From: Euryodendron excelsum
Lineage: Eukaryota; Streptophyta; Magnoliopsida; Ericales; Pentaphylacaceae
Length of the DNA stretch: 64,000 bases
Direction of reading: 5' to 3'
NCBI GenBank assembly: GCA_033060915.1
Contig: CM065381.1
Coordinates: forward strand, 7,663,501-7,727,500
In this document: piece by piece, positions 1 to 12,300 of the stretch
Layout of the letters: the number at the start of each line of letters is the position of its first letter
How positions within the stretch are numbered: position 1 is the first letter of the stretch
Translations under genes and position numbers: made by a program
The notes under the pieces: generated by a model
Databases searched by the model: none
What the model was told of the DNA's origin: nothing
Seen by the model: only the letters and a program-made list of their open reading frames with translations

Positions 1-327
1 CATCTATTCGCCACTCTCCGCCGCTGGTCTTCCGGTGTGGTCCTCTTCTTTCCGGTAATAATTTCGCCGGAATATTCCCCAATTCTCTTGCATTCGCTCT
101 CATCATTCTCTCTCTGTATCTCTACGTACGTACATGTGTAAATGTATCGATCTCAAGGTTCTCTGTAATATTCTAGTTTTGTTTACTCACATTTGAATAA
201 TTTGTGATCGATTGGCTATTCAAGTCCTTGATTGATTGCTGTTCTTTTCGCTATTCGACGTGATCGTTAGACGATTGAAGTGAATCGTGGTGGTTTACTG
301 GGAAATGAGCTTTGGTAGAGTACGAAT
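1..327 (+). other. 5' leader region of the CIPK24 gene
   Basis: This is the sequence upstream of the kinase start codon; the window opens inside it, so promoter and cap site are not resolved. It is pyrimidine-rich near the left edge, as plant leaders often are. It contains several upstream AUGs: 134-196 (20 codons plus stop), 142-168 (8 codons plus stop) and 305-334, which overlaps the main start. Part of this stretch could be a leader intron, which cannot be decided without transcript data. Confidence 0.6.
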
Positions 328-334
328 ATGGTGA
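305..334 (+). promoter_or_regulatory. uORF overlapping the CIPK24 start codon
   Basis: An AUG at 305 opens a 9-codon frame (MSFGRVRIW) that stops with TGA at 332-334, just past the main AUG at 328. The two frames differ. If this segment is in the mature mRNA, ribosomes starting at 305 would pass the main start and finish 4 nt after it, so kinase output would depend on leaky scanning or reinitiation. The reading is direct; the regulatory effect is inferred. Confidence 0.45.
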
Positions 335-3300
335 CGAGAAAGGTCGGGAAGTATGAGGTTGGCCGAACGATCGGTGAAGGGACTTTCGCCAAGGTTAAGT
401 TCGCGCAGAACACGGAGACCGGAGAGAATGTTGCAGTGAAGGTCATGGCCAAAAGCACCGTGCTCAAGCATAAAATGGTTGATCAGGTGCTTAATTCCTA
501 CCTCCTTTTCCAAAAAAATATGTGAATTAACCTTGCTTATGCAACACCTTCAACAGATAAAAAAATTGTACTTTAAAATGTTCGAATTTTTTTTGTTGAT
601 GTCCTTAACTTTTCGCCAGTACTCGTAAATTATTCATATACTCCTTATCTGCAACCTTTACTCCATAATTTGTGTCAGCACAGTTTTTTCCTGTTGTTGT
701 TGATGCCGCTGCTGCTGTTTTTAATGGTTATTTGATGTTGAATTAACTGGCACTTGATAAGTAGATTAGTTAAATGCGAGGAAAGAACCAATGTGCTAAA
801 GCCACCAAAGTATATGTAATTTAATGAAAAGTTTATCTGCAAGGATCTTCTTACCTTGGCTCATCTTCTTACGTTTCAGCTTTTTTGTTATTTTGCTAAC
901 TTCTTTGAGTTGCTGTCCAGATAAAAAGAGAAATATCGATAATGAAGATTGTCAGGCATCCTTATATAGTTAGGCTGCATGAGGTATGTTTAAACTTTTA
1001 ATAACATACTTTACATCAAAATGGACTTTCTTTTTATATTACACGATTAATATGCTAAGCCCTTGACTTGCTAGAGCTTTCATTGGTGCTAAGCTAATAC
1101 TGGTTGCTGATATTAATTTTCATTTCCTTTTGATATGCTAGGTTTTGTCTAGCCGGACAAAGATATATATTATTCTAGAGTTTGTTACTGGAGGAGAACT
1201 CTTTGATAAAATAGTAAGCCTTCTCCAACTTTTGCTTATTTTAACTGTAAATGGTAGTCTTCGTTTACCCTTTTCCTTTCCTTGGATTCTATAGAAAAGA
1301 TACCCTTTTCTTCCTCATGGTGTCATATCAGTTGCATACGAAATTTGGATTGAGTTGTGGAGTGTTAATTTGGCTTTAGTTTTCTCATTCAGATGTTCTC
1401 TGGCCTAGTAATATTAATATTAAATTTCTGAGTGTAAGAAGTTGTTTGGATTGACTATGTTAAGTTTTATTACAATTCGTTGGAATTTAAGAAACTCAAA
1501 AGTAAATTTTAAGATTAATACTTCCTCAAGTTTGTAGAGTGACTGTGGGACTTGGGTACATATTGTCACATGAGAGGTGATAAGTACTGCTTCTCAACTA
1601 TATCTAGATCTTAGTTTGTGTGATTACTTTGACCTAATTATTTGTAGTCCTGATACTCTATGACCATTGTTGAGTTGAATTGTCACTTTTAGAAGGCTAA
1701 ATGATCTTTTTAAATTGTTGCACATTTTTATCCCAAAGCATCGTGATGTAAGGTAGATTTGGTAAGACAAAAGTTGCCAGTTTCAAAATTTAATTGATGT
1801 CTTCCAAGAAGCATCAGATACACAAAATCAAGCTTCCGATAAGAGGACTTTTTGAGGTTGTTTCTTGTCAGATCACAACTCAATGGTCAACACCTAAACT
1901 TTTTTTTCTTTTAAAGTTATATTTGGCTCTCTTGTTTTTTGCTGAGGTATAATGCTTTGCTGCCCGTCTATCATGCCATTTTAAAGTCTATCCACTATGG
2001 GAATCTCATGTGTGTCCTTGAGAGCTTGATTCTGAGAAACTCTTTACTGAAGGGTTTGCAAGTTTGTGACGAAGTTTTGCTGCATCATATTCCCTTTGTG
2101 TAAGTTGAGATAGACTAGATTCATGAGGCTAGATCATAAATAAGTGGCTCCTAGAAATTGGTGACTTGAGTTCTGGCAAAAAGTGCTTGGTATGGTTGGA
2201 ATTACTAGTTTCTGGATAAATTTGCTCATGACTTGGTTGTAACAAGTATTTCAGGAGCCAGTGAGGCTGACACTTGGAATTAAATCACAACAAGGATCAA
2301 GGAATGCATATGTAAGCTTCATCTCTGAAGCTGAAATCCTTTAATACAGATTACTAGTTGGAGTTATGCCTTGCCCAAAAGTGCTTACTTTAAATGTTAA
2401 GACGAACATTGCATAGGCTTGTGCAATGACCAGAAAACAGGGCAAGGCATAATGGGATGATTCTGTGATGCTCCTTTGTTCACTCTTCTTTCTATATATG
2501 TACAGTGTGGTTTTACATCTACTGAAGAACTGCACTCCATCTCACAGTGTTTCTTCTTTTGGAAAGGATGACATGATGGCTTACTTTCTTAAAGTTCTGG
2601 AGTCTCTTTGAAGCTGCTTAATTCAATATTTTCTTCCAATTGATAAAGTCTCGAGTTTTGATGCATAGGCCTACAAATGATTGACGGTATGGTAGTTTTA
2701 GCATATATATCAGGTGGTTCATATTTGTACTGTCTGACAAATGTTTGAGGAAGTCATCCTGGCATATTTTTGATGCACAGACCAGACCAGTTGGTTCAAC
2801 TGGTTTGACTGGGAGAGGAGCCCTGTCCATTCAGTCCACTTGTTTAGTTCTGTTGGACAATAAATTGGGTTGACCAAAATTGAATGCTTGGAACTTCATT
2901 AAATTCTTTGCTTCTCCATTTAAAAAAATAAAAAAATGTTAATTTCACCACGTATAATGTATTTAATAAACTAGCAATGTAGATGACTAAAACATAATCC
3001 ACATAATTTTACTTATAACACCAATTGAACCACCGGTTGAACTGTGAACCAAAACCTTCACTGTTTTGATATCCGGTTCGTTTATGATGACTATGCTTTT
3101 GATGAATCCATTTGCTAGTATAAAAAAGATCTCAACATAGTTCAAAAACCACTTGAAAGTTGCAAGTAGCTTGACTACCTCAACAGAAAATATCATTTTT
3201 TTGAAGCATCAAAAGAAAATGCCATTGGATTGGGTGCTTTATATTATTTAGATTTTATGCATGTCAAACAATATGGAAAATGCAAAGTAGTTTGCTTTTA

Positions 3301-6300
3301 GGTTTAAGCTTGTTGGGTGTGCATAACATGGACATATTGGATGTTACACATTTCGCAGGTTCCACCAGTACAGGGTAGGAAGCAAACTTGGATGACTTTA
3401 CTTCTTTATTCTGACTTATTTACAGGGGCTTGATGTGTTTGCTAATCTATTAGTAAAATTCTGAGATGACATTCTCGTTGGTTAGCTAAATGCCTAATCA
3501 GTCTCTTGATTGGACATGTGTCATCTAATCTGTACATCCCTGTGGATTTTCTTTGAACATGCTTATAGGTAGCTAATTCTCTATCTTCAAAGAGGAAGAC
3601 TGCTTGATGAGACACCTGTTCAGACTACCTAGTAATTAGTTGATGTATGAGCTAAGCAAGCTCATATGCGGTAACAATCGTACTTACAACACAGCATGCC
3701 ATTAATTGCACCTTTAACCAATAAAACTATAATGTAATATGCTCCATATATTCAGTTGTGTCAACATTAATAACTTTACCATTTCCTACCTGAAAAGGAT
3801 ACAAAGCCCAAACAATTGGAATGTATTAAGATATATTGGGCTTTGAGATGGAAAGAGGGATGAGCCCCACTTGCAATTGAATATAACTTTGGGCTTTGAG
3901 ATACATCGCCATGGATGCATCAGATCATTATATCTGCGTTGAAATTGAAGAGGTAGTTCACTTGTATTTTAGCTTTTCTGATGATGCAATTAGACTTTGA
4001 GTTAGCTAAGAGATGCGCTGCATTTGTGAAACAGTAGCCTGGTCTCCATTTTGTTTATGTAAATTGTTGCCACCCAATTTTGCAGCATTAGGGATAGTGA
4101 AATCGTTTTCTCCTTATGCTTACCATGGGTGTACAGGTTCATCAACGAAGGCTCTCTGAGAAGGAATCTAGATGCTACTTTCAACAACTTATAGATGCAG
4201 TTGCTCATTGTCACAGCAAAGGTGTATACCACAGAGATTTGAAGGTGTGGGGTGATGGTTGACGCAAATGTTTCTCAAGCTAGCAAACTTTTGGATTTAT
4301 AAGATTACATTTAACTGTTATTTGTTTTCTTTATATTTTAGCCTGAAAATCTTCTTCTCGATTCCAATGGAAACTTGAAGGTTTCTGATTTTGGACTGAG
4401 TGCACTGCCCCAGCAAGTAAGCATGATCAGATTCTGTTTGCATTAAATAAGACTGAGAATGGTTTTTTTTTTTTTTCAATAATGTATGAGTATGTGTGTT
4501 TTTTTTTTAATCTCTTTTTCCTAAATCCGTTTATGCAGGGAGTTGAACTTCTGCACACCACATGTGGGACCCCGAATTATGTTGCACCGGAGGTACACTC
4601 TTTGAGATACTCTTCATTGTGCAATACTAATTTAGACGTTCTTTTGCACTGCTGCATTGCCACTTTTATGTCTACGTCTATATTTGGTTTCATTTGACTT
4701 AGGCTACATGTTGAATATTTTTGCTGGCATTAGTTTACGTGTATAACTTTCACACAATCTTTTCATGAAGCTTATAATTTCAAATTTAGGGAATCCTTAT
4801 GTACCTTCGTGATGATTCGATAACCATTATTCCTATCCTTACTGTTCTGTAAAGCTTGAAGCTGGGAAGCTGGCGCAAATCCATATCATAGTAATACATT
4901 ACTCTAGTAAGTATTTCTTTCCTTAGAAGTAAGGAATGAGCATCATTGTTATTTGATGCAACTTATAATAATCACTTGGGCTTTACTTCATATTTTCTTG
5001 AAGCACCAACATTGACATAGTAATTCTAATAAAGCTAGTTGAGACTACGACTTCTAGTGCAGTCACTCCCTTGCTTCACCACTTGCATTGCCACCGCCTA
5101 AACTCAACCTCCATTCCTTTCCACCACTATCTTAGTAGTGAACCTGTCCTCATGCTTAAGGCTGAAGATTACATAGTAGACAAGACTTAAGAACCATTAC
5201 AAACCTCCCATTTTCTTTTCTATTGCAGTTTCTGAGTTATTGTACAACGAGTTTTTACTTTACACATAGAGAAATGGGGATGGATGGAATGTGGAATGTT
5301 GTAAAGTGGAGCCATTTTGAGTATTCCTATAAATTGAGGTTTTTCCAACACGAACAAAACAGTGTCCACCTAGACCACTTTATGTGGACACACCAACTAC
5401 TGCAGTGCACACTTGAATCTCTTTGCTAATGTATGCAAGCCACATGTAGATGAAAATATATTGTTGGTGGAAATCTCTTAACGGATGCTCTGCATGGCTC
5501 TTGCTAGAGTTTGAGATACTGGCATATGAGTTATAAATAGTGTTATTGGATAATGCTAATATCCTAGTGATTTATGTTTTGGAACGCACATTCTGAAACA
5601 TAATATACTTTCACTTCAAAACAATGAATTTAGCGATCCATAGTGAGCCCAAAATCTTTTCCTATTTATTTCCTTAATGGTCACCTAAGGAGAAAAAAAA
5701 TCAGATATGATGAACTAAAATTTAGGGAGAGTGGTGTTTTGGCAGGATAAATTGTAAAAACAATAGGTCATAGACCCGTAATGCTCCTAGAAATGTGTTT
5801 TTTTACACAATTAATTTGAAAAATATAGATTATCTTTTGTTTTATATCTAATTGTTAGAATAACATTGCTTTAGAAGTACCTTATGTGTCCAAATTTCCA
5901 TTTTGGGTGAATGTGTTTCTGACTTATGCAACCAAAAGACAAAGCCAAAAGCAGGAGTTTTTACTAAAAAAATGGATTTTGTCTGGTAAGTCGTGTTTGT
6001 GAGTCCAAGTTTGAAAACTTAAAAGTTTTTAAGTTTTAACCATCACTTTCCCTATTACACTTCTTAAATATTTATATTTAAATACAATTCTGATTGAAAA
6101 GAGATTCAAACAAGACAAAGGACATTCTTGTAAATTTACCATTCAAAGATACTTTCTTTAAAGTTTTTGCAAAGTCAACTTGGACAAATAAAATGGGACA
6201 GAGGGATTATTTTATGTACTAATATTTGAAACTACAATAATATAATTTTGAGTCAAATAAGTGTCGTACTTAAGAAATTTCAGCAATAATAGCTGAAAGT

Positions 6301-9300
6301 GATTGCCCGGTGTGGTGGGGGTGCTGTGGGGTAATGGACAGGTATAAGAGAAGGTGTTTGAACCTCTTGCTATTTCGTGTGAGGATGGTGGTCCTAGAAA
6401 GGATAGAGTACAGGACTCTATCATTGAGTTCTAACCCTTGCTTGTCCTTAATGTGTATGCCCTGTGAGTTATTTATATTCTCTCCTGTTGTCCCGTGTTC
6501 TCAATAACTATGATGTCTTGTTTTCCTTTGAAATAATCTGCCATAACCATTGTATTCCTTAGCCCTTCTGCAAATATGCCGATAGTTGTGAAGTTTCTGT
6601 AGCATAACTGTGGTTTTAACCAAGTGTTTCAATTGGCGAATATTTCAATCCTTCTGGTTAAACTCACCATTTTTCTCCTGCTTTATCTATTTATTCAAAA
6701 CTAGTATTCTTTTTTAAAGAAGCATGACCCTTGATTTTTTTTGCCCTATGCCATCTAAATTTCTTCTCAACCAACATTATAGGTTTTAGGCCATCGGGGT
6801 TATGATGGTGCTGCAGCGGATGTCTGGTCATGTGGAGTCATCCTTTATGTTTTAATGGCAGGATATCTGCCATTTGATGAGACAGACCTTCCAACGTTAT
6901 ACAAAAAGGTTAGTTGCTCTTGTTCTTTTAATTGCTTAAATTCTGTTTGATGTATCGATGTATTCTATTGTCAAGTAACTTATAATGGGGATATAATTTT
7001 ATCAAAGATACAAGTATTTAGTGACCAATATTTTACCGTGTCAAACTGTGAATTGGGCAATATCACACGTGTGCTATGTGTTGGGATTCAACCCACGTGC
7101 AAACATATACAGAAGCATACCCACAATCACACGCACACATTAGAGAGAACAACACAACACAGAATTAACGTGGTTCGGTAGAACAACTAATCTACCTATG
7201 TCGACTAGGCGAGAGAAAAATCCACTATAAACAGAGATTACATGTCTGAGACAATCACAAAACACCCAACTGACACTGATACCTGAATTCAACTTCTCAA
7301 AGCTATTCGAGTCTTGAAGCCATTTGCTTTTCTGCTCCTCTCAATGTCCTGAGCCCCGTAGCCATGCACGTTTGGTACTCTGCTCAGGTATTCGAGCCCT
7401 GAAGCCATCTGTTTATCTACTCTTCCAAGTGTCCTGAGCCCCGCTGCCATGCATGCCTGCTACTCAACTCTTCTGTGTTCTTCCAATCTCTCCCACCTAT
7501 CTCTCTGCAAGCTTCCCTTTGGCAAAAGCCTCCTTTTGGGCACACCAAGCCAACCCTAGAATTCCTAGTAGTTTCCTATTTATATGCAAAACCTAGAAAT
7601 TCTAGTCCCCATATAATTAGAAAAATGTTACATTTATTGGATCCCCTAACCTGGCCCAAATACATGTGCAAACCCAATAATTATATGGGCCTATAGATTA
7701 CAAGACACAGACCCAACACTATGCCCATGTTTATAATTTTCTCTCTTTGCTGTTTCTTGGAGGTCGCTGACACTAGCATATTGCGTTTGTGTCAGACACT
7801 GGCAACTGTCTTTGTTTATTTTAAGTGGATGGGCCTGGGTTGCAATTAGGGCATGTTTGATCTTTTATGCATTTCATAGACATTGAGAGAAATTTCTCAC
7901 TGGACCGCATTTGTATCATCTAAATCATTTTGTAAGCCATGCCAGTACGTGTAGAATTTCTAACTGTGTGCCTGATTTATGTGTAGGTCAATGCTGCCGA
8001 ATTTTCATGTCCATTTTGGTTTTCTCCTGGTGCAAAGTCATTGATACATAAGATACTTGATCCCAACCCTGAAATTGTGAGTATGAAGATCATTGCTTAT
8101 GAACTATGTGGACTCAGTATCTCTGTATTTGGATGCATTCTTAGATGCATTGCATTGTTTTGAAAGTGCATCAACTGCCAGTTGCTTTGTTAATGGGCTG
8201 ATGTGTCCAATGGTTTAGGATAGATGGAGAGCTCGATTAATCACAAATGAGATGTTGCATTTGATTTTCAATCTCATGCGCACAAAATCATAAGAGCCAC
8301 TTTGCCATTTATATCGATGGCCAATGTGCTGTAGGAAGATAACATAAAAGGATTTTCCAATAAGCCCATGTTCATTTGTCAATTGAGTTTAACTTCATAG
8401 TTCAAAATGCAAAAAAAATATTTGACTAGCATGCAATCGAATAAAAGGACAACCAGTTTGAGATATATGTCATCATGTTTAATAAACTGGTCAGAATGTC
8501 TGCATTGGATATAAAGATTAACTGCTTACAGGTGGAACTCTAAATTGGCATACATGAAGAGGTGGAAAATAAAACGATGTGATATGTAATGTAAATTTGG
8601 TCATATCTCCTGTATATTTCAACTATTATTTACAAAGGGAAGATATATAAATCACAAAATCTTTTGATGAAGGTCAACAATTGGATATTACCAAATTGAT
8701 GGACATCCCATAGATGTACATTCAGGTATAGAAATGATATTTCAAGCAGCAATGATCTTTTAGTTTCAGAAGCTTTGAGACTTACATTGATAATGAGATG
8801 TTCCTTAGAGCAGATAAAACAGACAAAGAAATCATGTAAGACTAACATTAGAAAGGTTATTAAGGTAAAGGGAAATACTTATGGACAGCTTTTTTCTTGC
8901 AAATGATGATTGGGTTGAGCCCATATGTATGCTTCCAAGCCCCACAAGAATGCCATTGATACGTAAAGGCCACCTACTACGTTTTAGAAAGCTCTGCGGG
9001 TTTAGGATAATTTAATTTGTCAGAAGTGGTCATGACTTGTAATCCTTTTTGAACTATTAAAAGTCTCAATGCATATTTTTTATTTAAGTAACCCAAATAC
9101 AATTAACTATTACACCTAACCATAGTCTCATCTTCCTTCAATAAGAACTCTATATACCTGTTAACCCTAGCAAGTTTTCTAAGAGTTCCCTTACTTGGAA
9201 TCTATAAGCCAAAAAGACGTAATGGCATGTTACATTTGGCAACAAAATGCAAGTTCCATTTGCAGCAGTACATTTTATAAGTGGTCTATAAAATGAAGCT

Positions 9301-12300
9301 TGTTAAAGAAGGTACGGTGCTCTCCCAGTCCCGAAGATGTCAATGTCTTTGCCCGTTCTTGTCTTGACTCATCTTTTGAGCACTTTCGTCTTATCATTTG
9401 CTTTGTTCATGCCTGCAAAGTCACGTTATTTTTTGTGCCAGAATGGAAATAATACCTTTTGGTTGTATGTTTACTAGGCTAAGGTAATAAAATTTTGGCA
9501 CAACAATACTTTAAGATCTCTTTGATATTTTCTTCTTCTCCACTTTCTGTAATTGCACTGTATTCATGCAGCGTATTAAGATTGAAGGGATTAAGAATGA
9601 CCCATGGTTCCGAAAGAGCTATGTGACTGTCAAACATGGAGAAGATGAAGAAGTGAATTTGGATGATGTTCGTGCAGTTTTTGATGACATCGAGGTTGGG
9701 CCTTTTTTTTTTGCTTTTATGCATAGAGGTGTCACAATGCTAGATTTTAGAGTTTTTGCTATTCTTATTAAAAAATAATATGATAAAAAATCAGCACTTC
9801 GATTGCACTATATCCTTATGCTCTTCAATATTTGCATCTTAGCTATCCATCCACTTCAAAGTCTGCAAGGTTAATAGGTGTTAGTTTCTGGTATTTTGCA
9901 GGATCGGTATGTAACTGAACAATCCGCAAATAATGACACTGGGCCTTTAACAATGAATGCATTTGAGATGATTACCCTCTCTCAAGGGTTGAATCTTTCG
10001 GCCTTGTTTGACAGGCGTCAGGTACAGTTACATACTTTCTAATTTGCATCCAGAATTACTTAATTGAACTTCCATCAATCCACTATCTGCTCTTATTGTC
10101 ATTATTCATATGGCTATTATCAGAAACTTTCTGCTTGCTGGAATTGATAGGTTAAAGTTATGGCTTATCGTAGTAGTTTAATATTTCCTAGTGCTGAGCA
10201 TTTTCTACCACAATGCTAAGATATTTCATGCAAGTAAAATATGTTTACTTTATTGTTAGGTATATCACAAGTATGACTCCCAGTTTACAGCATTATTACT
10301 GTAGTGTTCATTCCTCGTGCTTGTCATGTGAATTAGATTTGTTCATTAACTACGTGTCTACTAAGTAACTGGGGGAATCAACTTTATTTATCTCTGACAG
10401 GATTATGTAAAGCGGCAAACTCGGTTCGTTTCCTGCCAACCAGCTAAAGTTATTATTTCCACTATCGAAGCTGTTGCAGAATCCATAGGTCTCAAGGTCC
10501 ACACACGTAAATACACGGTATAGTTTCTAATATATTTTATAGGTGATCTTATCCTGATGTTTCTCCTTCAATTATTTATTCAAATGAGGATAACATCTCA
10601 TCATTTGCAAAAAAATTTGCCATGTAATTGTAGATACCCTGTTTAGATATATTGACCTCTTTTTCAGCTAAACCTGCGCTAGGTCTATGGGTGTGTGGCT
10701 TTCAGTACTGTTCACTTGCTTCTTCATGTCATCTTTTCGAGGAAGACACGTGGAGTGCTTTTGGTTGCAGTTTGACTTTTACTAGATGTGGTTGGTTTGA
10801 GTTGCCTTGTCATCTGTTCTTAGAGATTATGAAATTATCAGCCTTGAGTAGACTATATCATAGAATTAATTAAGAATGCACACACAACCTGGAGTTGACA
10901 GCATTTATAACGTGATGAAGCTTTTTACATTTGCCAAGCGTGAGGCTAGATGGCATTTAGAGTTTATGAGTTTGTCTGAGTGATTTTATGTTGGGATCAT
11001 TTTTTTGGGCTGCAAGGTTATGTGTTGCTGTTTGTTATGAAGTTCTTCTGTATACCATATTTTGAAAATACTCTTATGCTGTGAAGTACTTATGTGTCCC
11101 AAAATCCTTTCTTTTTTTTTTTTTTTAGTTCTGTTTGTTACGATTTGGCACTGCTATTCTTCTGCTGCTTATTCTTCCTCTTTGGTTCCGTTAATTGCTC
11201 ATGTTTTCTGAAAGCTATCCCCAGATATACAGTTAATACAGATGATGGCTTTAAGGTAACTTAGCCAAGAAAGAAGGATCTTAGAGACTCTTGTTTAAGT
11301 GTGGTACATTAGGTTTCGAGTAAATCACAAAAAAATAATGAAATTGTTAAAGACACATATTTCACCAAACCAAAGTGCCAAGTTTCATATAACTTTGTTT
11401 CAATTCTCTGTTCTAATTCCTTCCAATGATTGCTTTCCACAGACAAGACTTGAAGGAATATCTGCAAATAAGACCGGACAACTCGCTATTGTGTTAGAGG
11501 TAATTTTTAAACTTCAATTTCTTGATCGCTGCTTCTGTTATTGTTGATAGACAGGCCATGGCTCCAAATTAAAGTCCTATTTCCAAGAGATCGTATGACT
11601 TGTCTTTAGGTTTTTGAAGTTGCCCCTTCCCTTTTCATGGTGGATGTTCGTAAGGCTGCTGGAGATACTCTTGAATATCACAAGGTTAGTTTGTACTGGC
11701 TTGTTAACTTGCATCTGGCTTTATAATTTTTTGTTGGATAAAACCATACTGCTACAAATACGTACGTCAATACGTATCTATGTCTTACTTCGTTAGGCAA
11801 ACCATAAATTTCAATTAGCAAATTTTAGCTTAACAAAGTCATATTTTGATGATTTGGGTTTCCCAGCAAGGCTTCTCTTTTGCTATGGCTAAACAAAGTC
11901 AAACTGTAGGCCATCACATCTTTCTTCACAAAATCACATCCATTATCCAGATTCTTAATTTCTCAACCTTAAGAGCCTTAATATGGAGTTTAAAAAAAAT
12001 AATAAAAAACGAAAAGTATCCCATGTTGGTCCCTGTTAATAGCCCCTTCATATGGAGTGCATCACTCCTTTAATCATGTAGTCATTGGTGGTCTTTGCAC
12101 AGAAAAAGATTTTCTCACCCACCTCTTCCAAGAGTGTCTTCCATTGGTACTGTAGCTATTATTCTAACCTTTCAAAATTAAAAAGGAAAAGGTTAATTTC
12201 TTTTATTAGCAACACTTACTTCATAGACGCGTTATTTTTTAGGTTAAATTACATCAGTGGTCCTTATAATTTGCCCATCATCTCAATTTGATCCTTGTAG

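Noticed and set aside
6183..6500. G-rich open frame in intron 6
   Set aside because: Short, no similarity to any kinase exon needed, and the kinase reading is complete without it.
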